A stretch of 17,605 nucleotides of DNA from BRHc4a sp049323915 (GTDB lineage Bacteria; Bacillota; Desulfotomaculia; Desulfotomaculales; Desulfocucumaceae): assembly GCA_049323915.1 (NCBI GenBank), contig JBMOPC010000030.1, forward strand, positions 1-17,605, read 5' to 3'. The position numbers and the translations under genes were made by a program. Position 1 is the stretch's first letter. Each line of letters begins with the position of its first letter. Below, piece by piece: positions 14,047 through 17,605 of the stretch. The notes beneath the pieces are model-generated. The model was given only the letters and a program-made list of their open reading frames with translations. It searched no databases and was not told the origin of the DNA.

Positions 14047-15393
14047 TTATTGATCAAGCATTCTTCTCTGTATGAAATTGGTGTAGACTTCTCCCCTGCG
14101 GAAAAAGGCGTTCTCCAGCACCTTCTGCTGAAAAGATATGGTGGTGGGGACTCCTTCAATTACAAATTCAGACAGTGCCCTGCTCATCCTGGCAATGGCT
14201 TCATCCCGGTCCCTGCCCCAGGTGATCAGCTTGCCCAGCAGGGAGTCGTAGCTGCGTGGGATGTTCCAGCCCTGGTAGGCGGCGCTGTCCAGCCTGACCC
14301 AAGGACCTCCCGGGGGAATGTAAGCAGTTATTTTACCCGGGAAGGGAGTGAAATTCCTGGACGGGTCTTCGGCATTTATGCGGCACTCTATGGACCAGCC
14401 CTTGAAAGTCAGGTCCTCCTGGGAAAATGAAAGTCTTTCACCCGCGGCAACTTTTATCTGCTCTTTTATCAGGTCCACCCCGGTAATCATCTCGGTAACG
14501 GGGTGTTCCACCTGTATGCGGGTGTTCATCTCAATAAAGTAAAAGTTTTTGTTCCTGTCCAAAAGAAACTCCACGGTTCCCGCACTGAAGTAATCCACAG
14601 CCCTGGCCGCCCTGACGGCCATTTCCCCCATCCGGCGCCTCAGTTCTTCATTAAGGGCGGTGGACGGGGACTCCTCGATCAGTTTCTGGTTTCTCCTTTG
14701 TACTGAGCAGTCTCTTTCACCCAGGTGCACTATATTCCCGTACCTGTCGCCCATTATCTGAAACTCAATATGCCTAGGTTCCTCCAGGTATTTTTCAATG
14801 TATACGTCGGAGTTGCCGAATGCGGCCCCGGACTCCGCCCGGGCGGTCTGAAGCGCCTTTAGCAGGTCCTCCGGGCCCTGGGCCACCCTCATTCCCCTGC
14901 CCCCTCCGCCGGCCGACGCCTTCACCAGCACCGGGTAGCCTATGCCGGCGGCGGTTTGAAGCGCGGCGTCGATATCCTGCACCACGCCTTCGGACCCGGG
15001 GACCACGGGAACACCCGCCTTTACCACAGTATCCCTGGCGGTGGCCTTATCGCCCATTTTTTCAATTGCTAAAGGGGGAGGGCCTACGAAGGTAATTCCC
15101 TGCTCCTCTATGCCCCTTGCAAAATCAGCGTTTTCAGATAAAAAACCGTAACCGGGGTGAACGGCGTCCGCCCCGGTTATTAAGGCGGCGCTTATTATAT
15201 TCTGTACATTAAGGTAGCTTTTCAAAGGGCTTTCCGGGCCTATGCAGACGGCGGAGTCCGCCGCTCTGACGTGCAGGGAATCCCTGTCGGCCTCCGAGTA
15301 TACCGACACGCTTTTTATTCCAATTTCCCTGCATGCCCTTATTATTCGCAGGGCGATTTCACCCCTGTTGGCTATCAGTATCTTTTTGAACAT
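14047..15393 (-). CDS. Biotin carboxylase subunit (pyruvate/acetyl-CoA carboxylase type)
   Basis: This subunit carboxylates the biotin carried by its partner using ATP and bicarbonate. The 448-aa protein is full length for AccC/PycA: N-terminal KILIANRGEIALRIIRACRE, the glycine-rich ATP-grasp loop KASAGGGGRGMR, IEKYLEEPRHIEFQ, the catalytic EMNTRIQVEHPVTE, and the C-terminal domain with WSIECRINAEDP. ATG 15393 has AGAGG seven bases upstream and begins 11 bases after the carboxyltransferase-carrier gene, so the two form one enzyme. With an OadA/PycB-type partner, pyruvate carboxylase is the best call (pycA); a shared role as acetyl-CoA carboxylase AccC is possible because the carrier is AccB-like. 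Confidence 0.93.
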   Translation of the reverse strand: MFKKILIANRGEIALRIIRACREIGIKSVSVYSEADRDSLHVRAADSAVCIGPESPLKSYLNVQNIISAALITGADAVHPGYGFLSENADFARGIEEQGITFVGPPPLAIEKMGDKATARDTVVKAGVPVVPGSEGVVQDIDAALQTAAGIGYPVLVKASAGGGGRGMRVAQGPEDLLKALQTARAESGAAFGNSDVYIEKYLEEPRHIEFQIMGDRYGNIVHLGERDCSVQRRNQKLIEESPSTALNEELRRRMGEMAVRAARAVDYFSAGTVEFLLDRNKNFYFIEMNTRIQVEHPVTEMITGVDLIKEQIKVAAGERLSFSQEDLTFKGWSIECRINAEDPSRNFTPFPGKITAYIPPGGPWVRLDSAAYQGWNIPRSYDSLLGKLITWGRDRDEAIARMSRALSEFVIEGVPTTISFQQKVLENAFFRRGEVYTNFIQRRMLDQ

Positions 15394-15404
15394 TTTTGAC
15401 CTCT

Positions 15405-17291
15405 TCAGTTGCTTATTTTTATGATGAAAATTGGCTGCCCATACTCTACCGCCGATCCGTTTTCCACCAGTATTTCGGCGATTTGGCCCGATACTTCGGA
15501 TTCTATTTCATTCATAAGCTTCATGGCCTCTATTATGCAAAGAGTTTGTCCCTTTGCCACTTTATCCCCGGCACTGACAAAGGGTGGAGCGTCAGGGGCG
15601 GGAGACTGGTAAAATGTCCCTACCATGGGGGACTTGATTACAAAACTACTCTCATCCAGTTCCGGTGTCGCGGCTGCTGCCCGGGCGACTGCGGAATCCG
15701 GCGCGGCTTCATTAACGGATGCATTTTGATTTTCGGCTGTGCTCCCGTTCTCCGGATAAAATCTTCCGCCCTTTCTTATGGCTACTTTCATGCCCTTGTT
15801 TTCGAGGGCCAGCTCGTGTATATCCGAGTTCTTAATCAGCTGCACCAGTTCTTTTATTTCCTGAAGATTCATTTCCATCTCCTCCTCGGTTACAGGGTTT
15901 TTGATTTTTTTTGTAGGCTGGGAGCTGTCGTCAATGGTGGCTGTTACCGCCGGTTTATGCCCATCTTTTCTCTTTTCAATAAATCTCCTGGCAACCTGGG
16001 GGAAGAGGGCGAACAGCAGTAGATCCTCTTCTGTGGAAGCCAGGCCTTTAACTTCCTCCCTGACTTTTTGCATCCTGGGTTCCAGCAGGTCGGCGGGCCT
16101 GCAGGTGTACTCCTGACGGCCGCCCAGAATTCTTTCCTTTACTTTTTCGTCCATGGGGGCGGGCGGTCTTCCGTACAGCCCCTGCGCGTATGACCTCACC
16201 TCTCCCGGGATCATCTTGTATCTTTCGCCGGACAGCACGTTCAGTACCGCCTGGGTGCCCACTATCTGGCTGGTGGGGGTTACAAGGGGGGGATAGCCCA
16301 GCTCCTTCCTTACCCTGGGTATTTCGTCCAGCACTTCCGGCAGCTTGTTGAGGGCCTTTTGCTCTTCCAGCTGGGTGATAAGGTTGGAAATCATCCCCCC
16401 CGGCACCTGGTGTTCAAACACCCGCATATCGTTTATCCTGGTTACTCCCCTTTTCTGTCCGTAGTCCTGCCGCAATTTCTCAAAGTACTTGGCTATCTCA
16501 AATAGCGCGCTCAGGCTGAGTCCAGTGTCATAGGGCGTCCCTTTAAGCGCCCTTACCACAGTTTCCACAGGTGGCTGAGATGACCCGAAGGCCAGAGGCA
16601 CCGAGGCCGTATCTATAATGTCGGCGCCCGCTTCGGAGGCCTTCAGGTAGGTTCCAACAGCCAGCCCTCCGATATAGTGGCTGTGTATCTGCACCGGCAG
16701 GCTCACTTTTTCCTTGAGTCTCTTAACCAGGTCGTAGGCCTCGTAAGGGGCCAGAAGCCCTGCCATGTCCTTGATGCAGAGTGAGTCGGCGCCCATGGCG
16801 GCCAGGCTGATGGCCGTTTCCACGTAATGTTCGGTGGTGTGAACCGGGCTCACCGTGTAGACCACTGCCGCCTGGATATGCGCCCCGGCCTCTTTCCCTG
16901 CTTTTATAGATGTTTCCAGATTTCTTATGTCATTCAGAGCGTCAAAAACCCTGATTATATCAATGCCGTTTTCAACTGCTTTCTGCACGAAGGCGTAAAC
17001 CACATCGTCCGGGTAATGCTGGTAACCTACAAGGGACTGCCCTCTTAAAAGCATTTGCAGAGGCGTTTTTCTGATGTATTTTTTAAGTGTTCTCAGCCTC
17101 TCCCATGGGTCCTCGTTCAGAAACCTCAGGCAGACGTCAAATGTGGCTCCGCCCCAGACCTCCATCGAGTGAAAGCCTATGTCATCCATCGATTCCGCCA
17201 CAGGAAGCATGTCTGCCGTCCGCATCCTGGTGGCCCACAGGCTCTGGTGTCCGTCTCTCAGTGTTGTGTCCGTTATCTTTATAGCCGGCAA
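15405..17291 (-). CDS. pycB: Pyruvate carboxylase subunit B / oxaloacetate decarboxylase alpha-type carboxyltransferase fused to AccB-like biotin carrier
   Basis: The N-terminal ~460 residues form a carboxyltransferase TIM barrel and conserved domain: ITDTTLRDGHQSLWATRM, EVWGGATFDVCLRFLNEDPW, RGQSLVGYQHYPDD, the Lys in CIKDMAGLL, QIHSHY and GGMISNL. After a linker, the last ~145 residues resemble a whole AccB: MNLQEIKELVQLIKNSD, an Ala/Pro-rich stretch, and the lipoyl-like domain with biotinyl Lys591 in IEAMKLMNEIE. The reaction is probably pyruvate carboxylation to oxaloacetate with the adjacent biotin carboxylase. TTG 17291 is preferred: AGGGGG stands six bases before it, whereas ATG 17309 has no ribosome site. 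No beta or gamma subunit of a sodium-pumping decarboxylase is seen. Confidence 0.92.
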   Translation of the reverse strand: MPAIKITDTTLRDGHQSLWATRMRTADMLPVAESMDDIGFHSMEVWGGATFDVCLRFLNEDPWERLRTLKKYIRKTPLQMLLRGQSLVGYQHYPDDVVYAFVQKAVENGIDIIRVFDALNDIRNLETSIKAGKEAGAHIQAAVVYTVSPVHTTEHYVETAISLAAMGADSLCIKDMAGLLAPYEAYDLVKRLKEKVSLPVQIHSHYIGGLAVGTYLKASEAGADIIDTASVPLAFGSSQPPVETVVRALKGTPYDTGLSLSALFEIAKYFEKLRQDYGQKRGVTRINDMRVFEHQVPGGMISNLITQLEEQKALNKLPEVLDEIPRVRKELGYPPLVTPTSQIVGTQAVLNVLSGERYKMIPGEVRSYAQGLYGRPPAPMDEKVKERILGGRQEYTCRPADLLEPRMQKVREEVKGLASTEEDLLLFALFPQVARRFIEKRKDGHKPAVTATIDDSSQPTKKIKNPVTEEEMEMNLQEIKELVQLIKNSDIHELALENKGMKVAIRKGGRFYPENGSTAENQNASVNEAAPDSAVARAAAATPELDESSFVIKSPMVGTFYQSPAPDAPPFVSAGDKVAKGQTLCIIEAMKLMNEIESEVSGQIAEILVENGSAVEYGQPIFIIKISN

Positions 17292-17336
17292 AATTATCCC
17301 CCTAATCATAAAACAGAATAGAATAACTGTATTTCG

Positions 17337-17386
17337 TGAGATAGTCTCATACTAGCCATTATATGTTATTTGCAATGTCTCAGAAA
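17337..17386 (-). promoter_or_regulatory. Possible promoter and operator for the carboxylase operon
   Basis: A perfect TATAAT (17363-17358, minus strand) has a poor -35 (TTTCTG, 17 bases upstream). A TGAGA-TAG-TCTCA dyad (17337-17349) covers the predicted start site, and the half TGAGAC recurs over the -35 box (17382-17377). It could be a repressor-controlled promoter; confidence is limited by the weak -35. Confidence 0.35.
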
Positions 17387-17605
17387 GTATTCCGGTGTAA
17401 GTATACAATATATGTGCATTTTAGAGGTGTTTCACGGCAAAATGATAAATATAATGCTAAATATTGAATACAAAAAACAAGCCAGACTCCCATGCCACAA
17501 AAAAGTGGCACCACAATGAATGAAAAATGATTTATTTTCCGAATTATACCCTTTAGCGGCTGGCGAAGCGAGGTCGATTTTTCATTGGTGCCTTGAGCCC
17601 GTAAG
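17387..17605. other. Non-coding right margin with a small hairpin
   Basis: I see no gene in this A+T-rich stretch. It holds a TGCCAC-A6-GTGGCA inverted repeat (17493-17510), possibly the terminator of a gene beyond the window, and a TATAAT on the minus strand (near 17543) without a matching -35. Confidence 0.4.

Noticed and set aside
17493..17510. TGCCAC-A6-GTGGCA palindrome as a sigma-54 promoter or activator site
   Set aside because: No GC element lies at the required distance from the GG, and its arms are unrelated to the ATTTCA palindromes; it reads better as a small hairpin.
1..17605. CRISPR arrays, tRNA or rRNA genes, riboswitches
   Set aside because: No regularly spaced direct repeats, cloverleaf-like segments, rRNA-like tracts or known riboswitch cores were seen on either strand.

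Overview
The window (57-63 % G+C by eye in most genes) looks like a chromosomal segment of an anaerobic Firmicute of the Pelotomaculum/Desulfotomaculum type. This is inferred from the strong GGAGG ribosome sites, the soluble fumarate-reductase-like pair, the OadA/PycB-type carboxyltransferase with a separate biotin carboxylase, and the Clostridia-style IS110 and HUH transposase pieces. No rRNA, tRNA or CRISPR array is visible. A run of 10 N (7694-7703) marks an assembly gap.

Almost every gene lies on the minus strand, so biological order runs right to left. (1) 17291-14047: a two-gene biotin-dependent pyruvate (or related acyl) carboxylase: a carboxyltransferase fused to an AccB-like biotin carrier, then biotin carboxylase, closed by a clear intrinsic terminator (13984-14038). 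(2) 13870-12257: a sigma-54 enhancer-binding activator. (3) 12259-11364: a small HUH (Y1) transposon with hairpin inverted ends, coding on the plus strand. (4) 11363-11189: a control region with ATTTCA-N4-TGAAAT palindromes followed by a consensus sigma-54 promoter. (5) 11138-2989: a seven-gene operon: CitE-like lyase, PrpF-like isomerase, SucCD-like acid-CoA ligase, MmgE/PrpD-family enzyme, FrdA and FrdB. (6) 2985-1225: an IS110 transposase remnant, a DUF1847 gene, an HD-domain gene broken by a frameshift, and a doubtful 29-aa ORF. (7) 1134-115: a TRAP-type DctP binding lipoprotein with its own sigma-A-like promoter and a downstream hairpin.

The most interesting unit is the sigma-54 operon. 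Its enzyme set (isomerase, dehydratase/decarboxylase, ADP-forming CoA ligase, citramalyl/malyl-CoA-type lyase, fumarate-reductase-like flavoprotein) plus a TRAP solute receptor suggests import and C-C cleavage of a small unsaturated or branched di/tricarboxylate (aconitate, itaconate, mesaconate, citraconate, citramalate or methylcitrate), giving acetyl-CoA (or propionyl-CoA) plus pyruvate (or oxaloacetate). This is inference from families and order; no single known pathway uses exactly this set. FrdB lacks all three [3Fe-4S] ligands and has no membrane anchor partner in the window, so a soluble, quinone-independent role is likely. The neighbouring carboxylase could turn pyruvate into oxaloacetate, linking the products to a fumarate-reducing branch.
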